From Paracyclopina nana (taxonomy: Eukaryota > Arthropoda > Copepoda > Cyclopoida > Cyclopettidae), in the NCBI GenBank assembly GCA_019096065.1, contig JAGUCH010000003.1, positions 6,944,001 to 7,008,000 of the forward strand: 64,000 nucleotides of DNA, read 5' to 3'. Positions 26,201 to 38,200 of this stretch are shown in pieces (position 1 is the stretch's first letter; each line of letters opens with the position of its first letter). The notes under the pieces are model-generated. The model was given only the letters and a program-made list of their open reading frames with translations. It had not been told where the DNA came from and did no database searches. The translations under genes and the position numbers were made by a program.

Positions 26201-29200
26201 TGGAGGTAGATGGGCCTGTATTTCCAGGAAAAACAGGTGGAATGTACGGCCCTGGCATCTGTACGAATGGAGAGGGATACGATCGAGTCATGGGAACAAA
26301 AGGAGGAGCTCCAGCGTTCATGGAGTTCGAGCTGGGAGCTAGGTAAGATCCTCCTGTTTGGAGCAGAGCAGATGCTCCCCGATTATCCAAATCTTGATTG
26401 GCAGACATAGCCGCGCTTAGATTTCTGGCAGCGTCCGATTCCGGAGGAGTTCGATACATGTCTCCGCTGTGGAACCCGTGGAAAGGGGAGGTTTCTGAAG
26501 GAAGGTTGAGTGGATCTACGAAAACCAAATTGGCTACTGGATCTGGCCCTTCGTGAACAGTTCTCGCGAAGGATTCAATCTCGTGAATCCACTGGTAGGA
26601 GTCAGCCTCGTTTTCTAAGAACACCCCTGACGCCGATTCTGAAGAATCGTTAGATGGGTCAGTACCAAAATCAGCCCTCTGATCTCTCCAGCGATGACGT
26701 GCGTGAGTTAGCGGTGATATCTCTAGATTCGGGAAAGCTGCTCCTGCTTCTGGAGGTTGTCCCCGGACTCTTCTGCTTACTCGTTTAGGTTGTGGCGTGG
26801 ATTCGGAGTACCGTAGAGGTAAGTTTGACATTTACTTCCTCAGGGTTTCGGGGTTTTGGGGTTGCTCCTCGAGCCCCACGTTGGGCGCCAATTTGTCTTA
26901 GGCCTTCAAGCTACCCGGCTCGGATCCGCGAGGATGAGCCCGAGGTCCAAGACTTTGAGGTCCTGACAGTCTGAACAGGATCGCTATCCCAATGGTCGGT
27001 CTGCCAAGTGGGAAGACAAGTACTCCTCTGAGGAAATCCACACCAGTGCCAATGATGAGAATCTACAGCCTTGCTGCAAATCTAACAGGACAACTAACCT
27101 GGTATTGTAAAACAACACCAAAGAACCAATAAAGACACTTCAATGACTAAACATACTCATGAGTTGAAAGCATAGCTTTCCTAAAAGACAAGACTACACA
27201 TTTTCATAAAATAAAGGACAAAGCCTTGCTTTGACAAATTGCAATTGCATAAAACCTTGACAATGACTACATATATAAAGGATGGATCAATAGATCTCAA
27301 TAAATTAATCAATAGAATTCAATCATGATGTTTCTTATTCAAATATTCTTCACACACTGAAAATTCTTACAAATTTGGCAATGGCTGCCGCTGAGCTGAT
27401 GGCGTCGCTGAGGAGGAGGGTGCGCGCGCCCAGCGCAACAGCGCAAGCAGGCCGCGACAGGAGTGTAATTGTACGGCCGTTCCTAGGACTTTCCATTATT
27501 TTTACGGCGAGATTATGCTAATTTTCTGTTGTGTATGTGAAGGCGCGTGTGTACTCGCGTTGAATTTTAAAACTGTTATCTTCTTACAGCCAACAGCCGA
27601 GTGGCGCTGACAGTAATTCAGGCTCCGTCAGCCACAGAATCTGAGGCCTCCTCCTCGTCTTCAACAATGGCTAAAGCACCCATGGTTTTGCCGGTGCCGT
27701 CCCGCAACCAACAACGAGTCACTGCTCCGCAGCCTCCTAACGTAAGTTAATCCGGCGCTTAGTCGACCTTTAAAAGCGTGCATGCAGTGTGCGAAGTTGT
27801 TGCGTACGCGCAGCTCCGCGGCCTCGCCTTAAATCTCGTTGTTTTTAATCTACTAGAAAGCCAATAGCATTCTCCGTAAATTCTCCATCGGAAGAGGAGA
27901 TTACGAGCTTCGCAAAAGTCAGGAAGACAAACGAACGAAGGTGAAGTATCATGCGTTGTTTTCCCTCGTGGATCCTCTCGCTCTCTATTTGCTTTTCCCT
28001 AGACTGCACTTTTGCTGCTGCTTAGCTGCTGCCGCGGAGATTTTTTCAAATTACGGATTGTATGGATGCTCTCTATATTACTTGCAGACTGATGCCGTTC
28101 GAGCTTTAACTGGAGAGAAATTGCACACCATGCAGCTGATGGTGGAACAAGAGAGGCGAAACGTGGAGCAGCTTCGCCAAGATTTGGCATGCTCCAACTC
28201 CTCGAAAAGACAACAAGAATTGGATTTGGCCGCCAAGAGACTCGCCAAGTTGGAACAGCAACTGAGTGATCTGAAAGCCGGCAAGGTTAGTCTTCATTAC
28301 GAGAGAGGGAGAGCATAATATTGAAGGCTATACAGAATGAGGCTCTATTAGGCATTTGAGGACTCCCATGTTTCTCTTGGCTCGCGAGCATTTATCTTGC
28401 CAATAAGTAAGCGCAGGGCTTTGTTACTTGGCTTCTTCAATCCTTGCCTTGGCCTTGAAAGAACGACGTCGACTCCGATGTTGCTGCGCAAGCTGTAGTA
28501 AATTCGGTTGTCGCCGTCGTCGCTTTATTAGCCGAAATAATTATGTTTTAGTAGATGTTAGATATCTGCGTTGGCCTTATTCACGCACGCAGCAGTATTT
28601 GTCCTCAAACAAATGCAGTGTCAGGCCCTTCTTGGCAACTTTCTCAACGGCCTATCTGCTCTTGGAAGATGGGGATCGAGGCAGCAAGGCCCAATTGCAT
28701 TTTTTTGCTTTAACGCTCAATTCATTTTTTTCTCTTCTAGGCATCGTCGGGTCGGCCTCACTCTGCCGTGTTACCATCTGTTACCGCAAAGACACCTGCC
28801 CTTCCCCCGAGACCAGAATCCTTGCTCGGCTCGTTGCCTCTAACGGCTCAACCTCCACCACTTCCAGCAAGGAATAGGACTTCAAACAGCTCTTTGAGTG
28901 GGATAGATTTGATCGAGAGGACGCCTCCGCCAATGCCACCTCGCAAAGGCCACACAGCTTCTTCAGTTCCACCACCACCGAACATACCCTTACCAGAGGT
29001 GCCCATCAGCTTGGAAGAGGTAAGCTTGCACATGTTTTTCCTTATTATTTTGTCGGTTTCCAAAACCGCGGTTTTTAATTAACTTCCCCGCTTTGGGTAG
29101 TGCACTGGTCGGGGCTGGAAATAAGGAAAATCAGCCTCAATGTTATTCTACTTCAGTGAGGCTGTTAAGATGGGCCATATTTGTCACAGTGCTGCATTTC

Positions 29201-32200
29201 TTTTATTGACATACCCTTCCATGGTTGAGCTTTCCAATAACAGGAATGCGAGCGGTTTGAGTGAAAATTTTGCATATCTATGAATTGTATTGACAGCCAC
29301 ACAGGAAACGCGTTTTATGCTGCTAAATGGCCCGCAAAAACCCTTTTTCGCGCGTCTTGTAACTTAACTATCATTTAGAAGCATTTTTGTCGTGGTAGTT
29401 TCTTTTGTTACTTCAGAAAAAGCTCGATCATTGGGCTGTCGTCTAATGCTTTTTCTACTAAGACTTATACTAAAAGAGAGAGAGAGAGATGATATTGGCG
29501 AGAAAAATGCATTCAGCCGGCAGCAGCAAAAACTTTTTTTCGTTACCATTGCTGCAGTGAGATCTGAAACTATTGGTGGGCGACTGGTTATAACACACGC
29601 ACCAACGAAGTTGATATATCCTGCTGCCCTTGATCTGCCGCCTAGTTGGAGGCTGCTGCATCAGCTGTCCGTGGAAGTTGGAAACTTTATTGGTGAACGA
29701 GCTAGCGCGCAGTAGAGAATCATTATCGTTACAGATTCCTCATATTCTGCTCTGTAAGAAGTACCTTCTTTCCATGCAGCTGCGGCAGCTCTTCTAGAAA
29801 AAGCCGAGAAAAGTGCGCGAGGAATCCCTCGAAAGCAATTAGCTTACTTGCTACTCAAACTATGCAACGCACGCTGTACTCTCGAAGAAAAGTGAATTCT
29901 CCAATATAGGGACCTTTGTGGTGTTGGTAGCTCCTTTGTTTTGCTGGCATTTTCTCGGTTTTTTGGCTGACAGGTCCATATCACCATGGTCCGATGACGT
30001 GTGCGTCTAACGATTTGATCATAGTGTTCTCCTCCTTCTAGGCGTAGTAGCTAGGTAGTGCCTTGCTGAGAACTTCGTTATTTTTGTTGCTCCTCTGCTT
30101 TCCCCTTCTTCCCCAAGCTAGCTAGCTTACCATTGTACAAAGCATCATCTCCTGTGACCTTCTTTTTCGTGGCCCGAAACTGTGTTTGTTGGAGTCGTAC
30201 CGGGTGTCCGAGCAAATCTGGCTTCTTTTCTTCAGATGAGAAAGTCCGCTCAGAGTGAGCGACTTCTTAGTTCAGTTCCCGCATGCTAAAAAGTCTCTTC
30301 TTTGTCCTGCCCCTCGACATGCATGGTTTACGATGCGATGGTTAATGTGTAGACTGACGTCGTCCTATTTGAGCATTTGTAAAAGGCGGCGAAGACGAGT
30401 GTAAAAAGAAGTGACACAAATTCTCCCCAAGCAAAGACGACGAAGGGCTTTCACATGCGCCGCGCGTTTCTCTGCCTCTTCCACCAGCTGCTCTATGCGA
30501 TACTATATATTGTACTATTGTTGTATATGCAGCCAGGGAAGATAAAAAGCTGTCGTCGTCAAAAGTCGATTTTTGTTTTGTGAGGTGATACTACGGTTGT
30601 CATTCATTCTCTCTTTGCTTTGCATTTCATTTCTTAGCACAATTATCAGGCATGACACTTCTCTTTCATTCAAATACGAGATTTCTTCAGTATAGTCGCG
30701 TTCCTAATATTATTGCTAAACATCGTAGTATAGTGCTGGCATAATTGCTGCTGAATGAATATAATGGCCAAATTGTCATCTTGGTTGGAAAATATACAGT
30801 ATGCTTAATGTTAATATATCTGCTATATAGGTTGGTGTTGGCCGAGTAGCTCTTCATCGGCAGGGTTTTCATAAGTTAGTTATAGGTCACACGTATTCAA
30901 CTGCGCTACTCTCACAAAACACTTGAAGTGCTGCATGGAATCCGCTCGTTCTTCTGGGAAGGATCAGCTCAATTTCCGGCATGAATCAGTGGCGTTCTTA
31001 TTAATCTCGTGTCATCCTTTCTAACCCTGAATCTTCGTCTTCTTTGTCTTCTTCGACATCGTCGTAGACGAAAAGGAAGCTGCGCCAGCAAATCTGATTT
31101 GGCTCTGCGGCTCACGCTCTCTATCTACACTTGGTGGGAAAAATCTCATCACTATTTCAGATTTGCTTCTTCATCTGTATTTGGTGTGACCTGTAACTTG
31201 CCCTCTTTTAGTGGCCGTTTTCTGGAGGATAAAGAGCACCATTTGTTCTTCGTGTACTACAAGTATGCTTTCCTAGAGTACTGCATATCGTATACATTGT
31301 TCGTGTTTTTTGGGCCTAGCGCGCTTCGTTGATTCTCTCTTTTGAATGTTTAGGTATAGCGTCTGTGAGTGGGTAAATGTATCAGGGGTCGTCTAAATTT
31401 GCATCATCAATAAACGGCCCTGAATGCTTGATGTGTAGTCGTATCCTGGCTGTGTATTGAGTACCGAATTAAAATTCTACTGCTGTCTCCTCGTGTATGA
31501 TGATATTGTTATAAGGCAGAACATTCTTCTTTGCGATGCTCGCGCAAGGCCTTTTCAAAGGCTCGTGATGCACTCGTCGTCGTCGTCGTCGTCGTCGGCA
31601 CCACCGGCCTTGGTGGCCTTTGGAAGAGAAGTTTGGCCATCCAGATTGATGCTGTTAGATGTACACGTATTCAGCTGATGTTGAAGCACAGGCTGTAAAG
31701 TAGCAGAGACTAAAATTCACTAAACAAGGTGATTGGTATTTATTATCGTCTTGGGGTCTCCTATCTCGTGGGAAGAAGGCTGGTGGCCATTACCGCTCTC
31801 TCGGGGTTCGGGGCCACCAGCACCAGAGCCGTTGTTGGTTGTCACTTGAGGCGGCTGGTCCGACTGGCCCACGGTTGTGACCTCGCCCCCGTTGGCGTTA
31901 TTGTCCTTATTTTTTTGCATGTGCTTGTGACCGTAGTTTTTCCGCAATGCCAGAACCACCGATCTGCTCAGCTTTCTGGGCGGATTCGTCAACAGCCGTT
32001 CGAGGCGTTCGCCAATAGCGAAGCCCATGAGGTCCTTCCGAGTGAGAATCCCTTCCACTTGGTTGGTGTGCGAGACCACAGTCATGTGGCGCAGTCCCAG
32101 AGTTCGGAACAGAATGTAAGCTCTTAGCAGGGAAAAGTGCAGGGGCACGCAGACGCCCGAATCGTTGATGTATGGGGACAGGTTGACGAAATAGTCCGAA

Positions 32201-35200
32201 TACGTCTCCTCGTTCATGTACTGTTGAAGCAGCTCATCTGTGGCCAAGTGAGGGCTCTTCTTGCTCACGCGGAAGTGAGGATGCATGATATCCGAGACGT
32301 GAGGCATTCTCACGGTTGTGTTGAAGTCCGTCTTGCGTATGAACAGCTCCGGACGAGTCATCAAGTTGCGCAGCTCCAGCCGCGTGATCTCGCCACAAAA
32401 CGTATTCTCCAGATTCTCCCCGAGGCTCTTGACGACTGGGAAGCCGCAGTGCGTGCAGCCGAGCAGCACCTTGCAAATGCTGTGCACCGAGGCGAACATG
32501 TTGACCGTGCGCACCGGCGAAGCCATGCCGTCCTGGGCCGTGAAGAGGTCGAGGTTCAACACGGACCCGTCGCTCTTCATCAGAGTGGGCTCGTGGCCCA
32601 AGAATGGGATGCACTTCAACTCGAGCAGAGCGTGGTAGAGCGGGTGCGACAGAAAGTCGCCGGTCCATTTGGCCACCATGATGGTGATCATGATGAGCAG
32701 CAGCTGGTGGATGTCATTGGTGATCTCCACCATGATGACGGTAAGGGACATTGTCAGCCTCGTCACGCCTCCGAAGAAACTCACCGAGCCCAAGAGTGCG
32801 AAGGCTCCTGGGTCCATCCAAGCCCAATACTTGTTGGTTTGGATGCCAAACTTGTCCACAAACAGACAGCCGACCATACGACCGTAGAGGCCACCTATTA
32901 GGAGCATTGGGACGACGAGGCCGCAGGCGATCGAAGTGCCGGCCGACCAGCATCCCATGAAGAAGTAGATGACGAGCATGGTTGCCATGGAGGCATAGCT
33001 GAACTGCATGTGAGTGTGCTTGGAGAAGAGGTGGTAGACAGCCTGTTCGCCCGTGCCGAAAAAGAGCGTGGCGGACTCCGAGTAGGCGCCCTTCCGATGA
33101 AACTTTGTTCCGTTGTTGTTCAGCGGAGTGTCGGTGAAGCCGCACGTGTAGGAGACCAAGTTAAGCTCCAGCCGCGAGTTGTTCTTTGGGTCCCAAGGGT
33201 GGCACTCTTTGGCGGCCGACGCGTCCAGCATCATGTCCCCCAAGGTCGTGTTGGCCTTGACGTTGTAGACACAGTCGACGGGCGTGCAGCCGAGCATGCT
33301 CGGCAAGTACACGTGGATGGTCGACATGATGGCCAAAATGACAATGGGCTCGAGGACGCGCAGAAAATTGGCGTGACATCTGCTCTTGATTGAAGACATA
33401 AACTTTTTTCGTTGCCTCGTCATGAAGATATTCGTGTGGGTGAAGGCTGAGCCCAGAACGCCACCACCTATACCCATGAGCACCGAGGGCAGGACGGCGA
33501 TTACGTTGACGGCCACCAAGTCCTTCGAGGTGAACTTGGTCTTGAAGAGGCCGAAGTCGTTCTTGTACTTGAACCCATGGAACGAAGAGTTGAGCAGGTC
33601 TGTGGTGAAGGTTGCGGTCATGCAGCAAAAAAACACCTGCCACGAGAGCTTGTTCTTCCAGAAGGAGGACACCTCTTCCATGGCGAACAGGAGCCCACCC
33701 ACGGGAGCACCGAAGGCCGAGGCAATGCCGGCGGCGGCGCCGGCAGATATGAAGTTTCGTCGGTCCTCGGAGTTGCGGAAGCGGGAAAAGCAGGGAAGAC
33801 TGCACTCGAAGGTGGCCGACTTGAACTGGCTCATGCCTGCGGCCACCAGACTGCCCAAGTGGATCATGGGGCCCTCGTAGCCCACGGGCATCCCACAGCC
33901 AACGGCGAATGCACAAGACAGGAATTTGACGATGAGCGTTTGTACCTAAAGGGTCGGGAAAGAAATCAAAGTAAGTAGGTACTAGGCCAACAGGGTTTCT
34001 ACGTTCAAGAGATGCAGCTTGGAGTACAAGGGTTGCGTGTGATGCATTTTGGTTAAGTCCTTTACTCTCTCTCTCTCTCAAGGCTAGAGAAAGTAATGAT
34101 AAGATTGTAGTACATTTGGGCCTACTAAAGCTTCTTGTGAAGTTCTCCATTTCGATAAATGGGAGTTATTGTTTCAACCGTGATATAACTATCGAGTAAT
34201 GAATGTTTGCCGCTGTTTCTTGGCCTTGAAGTTGACATCTTTCTCTCTCCAAGGAAAAGCGAGCTGCATCTCCTTAGGTCAAGATGTTTCCGAAAAAAAG
34301 TTTTACTGCCCTTTTTTTGGCTGTGAAGGTGTGCTCAAGTTCGTGATAAGCGATATATCTGGCAATAAAGTCGTTCGAGTTTCCTGCCTCAAAGAAGTAA
34401 TATGGTGATCAGTGAGGCCAGCTCACCACATCATCCTTCATTGAGCTGAGGAGGCACAATTGAGGCGCATATTACCTTGAATATGTCGGGAATGCGGGTG
34501 CCATTGAGGAAGCCGATAATTTCTGGTATTCCGGACCCGGCAGCCGCGGGCTGGTAAACAACGAGTAGGGTGCTGACGACCAGGAAGACGAGTGAGTAGC
34601 AAAATGTCCACACGAGGGCCGTGGAGAACTCTCCGGCCGCTATGTACTCCTTGGTCTGCTCCCACTTGACCTCGGAAATGAGGTCAATAATCTGGTGCAG
34701 CAGAAATCCGAGAATGCCCACAGAGAATCCGATGAGGCCCATCATCAGCCATCGGTCCCAGTCGAGGCGGGCAGGCTGCTGCTGCAGCCAGTTCCGGTAC
34801 ACCTTCGAGTGCGGGGGCAAGTATTCGAGGCTTTGGTAGCTCTGCAAAATCTGCTTCTCCTCGTCGGAGTAGAGATGATTGACGGCAGCAAATCCGAACC
34901 TCGTTCTGAGCGCCATCTTGACCGCTCGACCGACCTCGCCTTGGAAGACTTGTAAGAGACTTGAGTCGCACCTGTTCCTTGCCGTCCTAGTCGTTGCCTT
35001 CGTTTTGAGTTGGGTTGAGGAGCTGGCAGTCGTGCACCGCCTCTGCTCCTTGCTCGCAAGACCTCAAAGGGCTGAAGTATAGTAGTTGTTGTAGTGGCTG
35101 TTGCGGTTGACGACGAGTAAGTCACACCAGTGGCTGCTCGGTGTGCATCATCTGTTGTGCGAGTGTCCTTTGGGCACCCGTACTCATTTTATAGTCTCTC

Positions 35201-38200
35201 TAGGTGACAGGCTCCTCCCCTATCAAAGGCCAATTGTCCAAAGCCTTGTCTAGATTTGAGCGGAAGAGTTACCAGATTTATCTCCTCCTGTATAGCTTAA
35301 AGTACTCAGAAGCTGGCGGATTAAATTTCTGACGCGAGTGTTGTTGTTCGGAGCTTCTTCAAACGTATTTTTTCGAGCACTATCTCCTCTCAGGCTCTAG
35401 CAGGTATCGTATAAAATTCTTCTGGCTAGGGCCCAATTGAGTGGACAAGCATCTTTTAATGGCAAGTGGAGTGGTGGAGACGTGCTCATTGGCTGCGAGG
35501 AGGGAGGAGGTTGTAGCTGGGGACCGCAGCAAGAGAGATTCCAGGCACGAATTCATGTTATTTCTGATGGCAATCGTCTGGTATTTCTAAGCCAAGACAT
35601 TTTCCTCAAGCACTGCAGCTGCTGTTGCTACTCCTCCCCTAATGGTCGTAGTTTGACTAATTACCATTTTCACTTCTTCATAACGCGAGGCCATAGAAGT
35701 TCATGTTAATTCCTTTGTAGCAACTATACATTTGTGACGATGAGTCCCGGTTTCACTGCTTGTTGTGGCCCCCCTCGATGATCACAATTTGCTGCTCTTT
35801 ATGCCTAGCTCAGTGAACAATGCGCGTGAGACCAATGGTTGTTGCTTACTGAGCACGACGACCTCGAAAAGAGAAAGAGGACGATGGCGACGACCACCAC
35901 CACCAACTAAGTTGGGAGGCGGAGGCCGCGACTCACTCCTCTGCTGCTTATACTACATTTCTACCACGCAGCTCCTCGTCGTATCCCCATTCATTCTTCG
36001 AAGGAAACTGAAGGCTCATAGGACTCGATCAGCTCGGTCCCTGGGGAAGGGACACCCTTCATTTTTACGAATACAGGAGAGACACTTGCTCATATACTAT
36101 GCTATGCTCCGCCGCCGAGTGAGTGGCTATGAAAAAAAGAAGTCAAGAGACTTGCATGCAGTATATTGAGCAGCAGCGGCAGCCTTTGTAGGTACTACAA
36201 GTGTGCTCGCTGCCTGCCAAAACCTAAGGCCTTAGCTGCTGAGGCTGCTGTCCTTCCCCTTGAAAGAGAGGAGAAGGAGAGCACGAGTGGCAGCAGTTGT
36301 AGCAGAGTGAGGCCTATAGGGCTCTCCTTCTTCTTCAAGCCAAGAAGGTTTTCTACGCTCAGTTTCACACTCTCACTATCTTTAAGCCTCTAATGCATTT
36401 CATACGCCGATATCCCTCGATCCTCGAGCCAGCAATATCATATTTCCCATTAATGCTCGAGATGACATGTTTTTCTCTGATTCACGTTTCAGCAACAGCA
36501 TTCGGCCAGTTACCATGCAAGGACGCAATCCAGCCCCTCCAGCTTAATTGACTTCAGTGGGCGAATCAGCCCTCGTTATGAAACGCCCCCTGGCACGCCT
36601 CCGCCGCCGTATCAAGGGTCCTTTATGGTGAGTTTTCTTTATCGATCAAGCCACTTACGACCACTTTGACTAAGCAGATAGTAGCAGCGTGATATGTGGG
36701 CTCTTCTTGTTGTGGCAGGATTTATTGTCATTGTGGGGCCTATGTGACGGGAGCGTAATTACTTTCTGCAGCATTAGCCTTATTGCTTTTGAATAATAGT
36801 AGATAGTAAAAGGAGATAATAATATCACCATTTTTTCGTCAGCAACAAACGCTGAAATCCCTCTAAAAAGTCACAATTGATTTTATAGTCCCTTGTAGTA
36901 GCATTACCTTTGTCGTGAAGTTGCTCAAAAACCTTTCAAATCTATTATCACTAACAAATTTTATGTCCAACCTACATGATTGATCAGTTGCAAGTACCAG
37001 ATGAAAGAGGGAAGAAGCATCGTCCCTGCTGCATCAGAATATTTACGACACCTGGAAGATCTCCAACCCTTCCTCTCGGGTTCGAAAATTGTTTTTAAAA
37101 GAATTGCATATTGGCACACTGGCGTGCTCTTGCGTAAAAACAATGGGGAAATGATGATCATCCAATTGGAACTTGATGACGAGTCTGTCTTCCGACTAAA
37201 ACTTCGATCAGCCGGTGACGTCCTTGGAGTTGAACCCTCGCCAATGATGGTGGATAACCTATTTCTGCATGGACGGGGAGTGAGCCTCAATGAACTGTTT
37301 TATAGGTTTTGTCGACTCGCTGGTTTGTCAGTTCGATATGACGCCATCCAACTCAATTGCGACGTCTTGTCGACATTTCTAATGACTGGATGGACCAATT
37401 GGTCGACAATGAAAAAGTTTAATAAGCCCTTTGCTATTATCCCCCTGCCTTTAACAGAAGGAACAGTTACTCGATGTATGTTGGAAGAACTAACTTATGA
37501 AAATTCTCTGTTGTAAAGAAGTACGACAGAAATACAGCATTTAAAAATGGTGATATTAGAATCCCCTTTTACTAACGGCTCATCTACTGATTGATTATGC
37601 GTAAGCTGCTGTATCAAGTTGCCATGGTATTTTCTTTTTTTTTTCTCACAATGGCCGACGCACGCGTGCGCTTCGCGCGCGTTTAAGATTAGTTAATAAT
37701 GTTCGATTGCTATATGCCCACAAGAGCCTGCATGGCATTCTCGTTATCGGTGAAATTGATAAGGCCACTAAAAAGCCAGCTCGTGTGACGACATTAGGTG
37801 ATAATAGACTGTAGTTCACCACCATGTCAAGCAACAGCGAGAAAAATGTCGTCGACTCTTCCTTGCCTCCAACTCCATCATCGTCAATTATTCGAAGATC
37901 CTCAACGAGAAATTCGACTGGATTGCAAGATTCTTGGAGGAGAAAGCCTATTGTGCGTCGGAAAAAGACTCTGGATGGCTCAGCAGAAGGGGCCGGCTTC
38001 CACAATCAAGGAAGGCACTCTTTTTATGGGAAGTCATTAAATTTTGCTGACAAGAAACACTCTGATGAGCACCACCGGGACGGCGAGTTGGCCACAAAAG
38101 AAAGCCCCAAACACCGAAGATCAAAGTCAACTACCTCGGCTGTGCTAAAATATTTCACTTTAGATGATAAGGTTAACAACAACAATCCAAGGCTAGACTC

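Larger units (their letters stand above)
13386..27459 (-). mobile_element. BEL/Pao LTR retrotransposon, complete, 14,074 bp
   Basis: Order on the minus strand: 5' LTR (27459-26894), tRNA-Lys primer site, 2991-aa Gag-Pol, overlapping second long ORF, polypurine tract, 3' LTR (13951-13386). LTRs begin TG and end CA. GGAG flanks both ends (13382-13385 and 27460-27463); with one more shared base it could be AGGAG. The Pol order protease, RT, RNase H, integrase plus BEL-type knuckles places it in BEL/Pao. At 14 kb it is long for the group (usually about 6-10 kb), because of the large Gag and the extra ORF. LTRs look identical and both ORFs are open, so insertion is recent. It lies antisense in RhoGEF2 intron 2 and should be removed by splicing. 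Confidence 0.97.

Noticed and set aside
32137-33880. Long + strand and other-frame minus ORFs over the ClC exon
   Set aside because: They overlap a clear ClC coding exon and show no domain of their own; GC-rich coding sequence opens shadow frames.
34684-35125. Alternative minus-strand N-terminal frames upstream of the ClC start
   Set aside because: They are in frames other than the ClC exon and have repetitive Thr/Arg/Ser composition; no splice route into ClC was found.
35765-36393. ORFs of 134 and 75 codons in the intron before RhoGEF2 exon 7
   Set aside because: Low-complexity Arg/Ser composition, no donor or acceptor in a fitting phase, no recognisable product.
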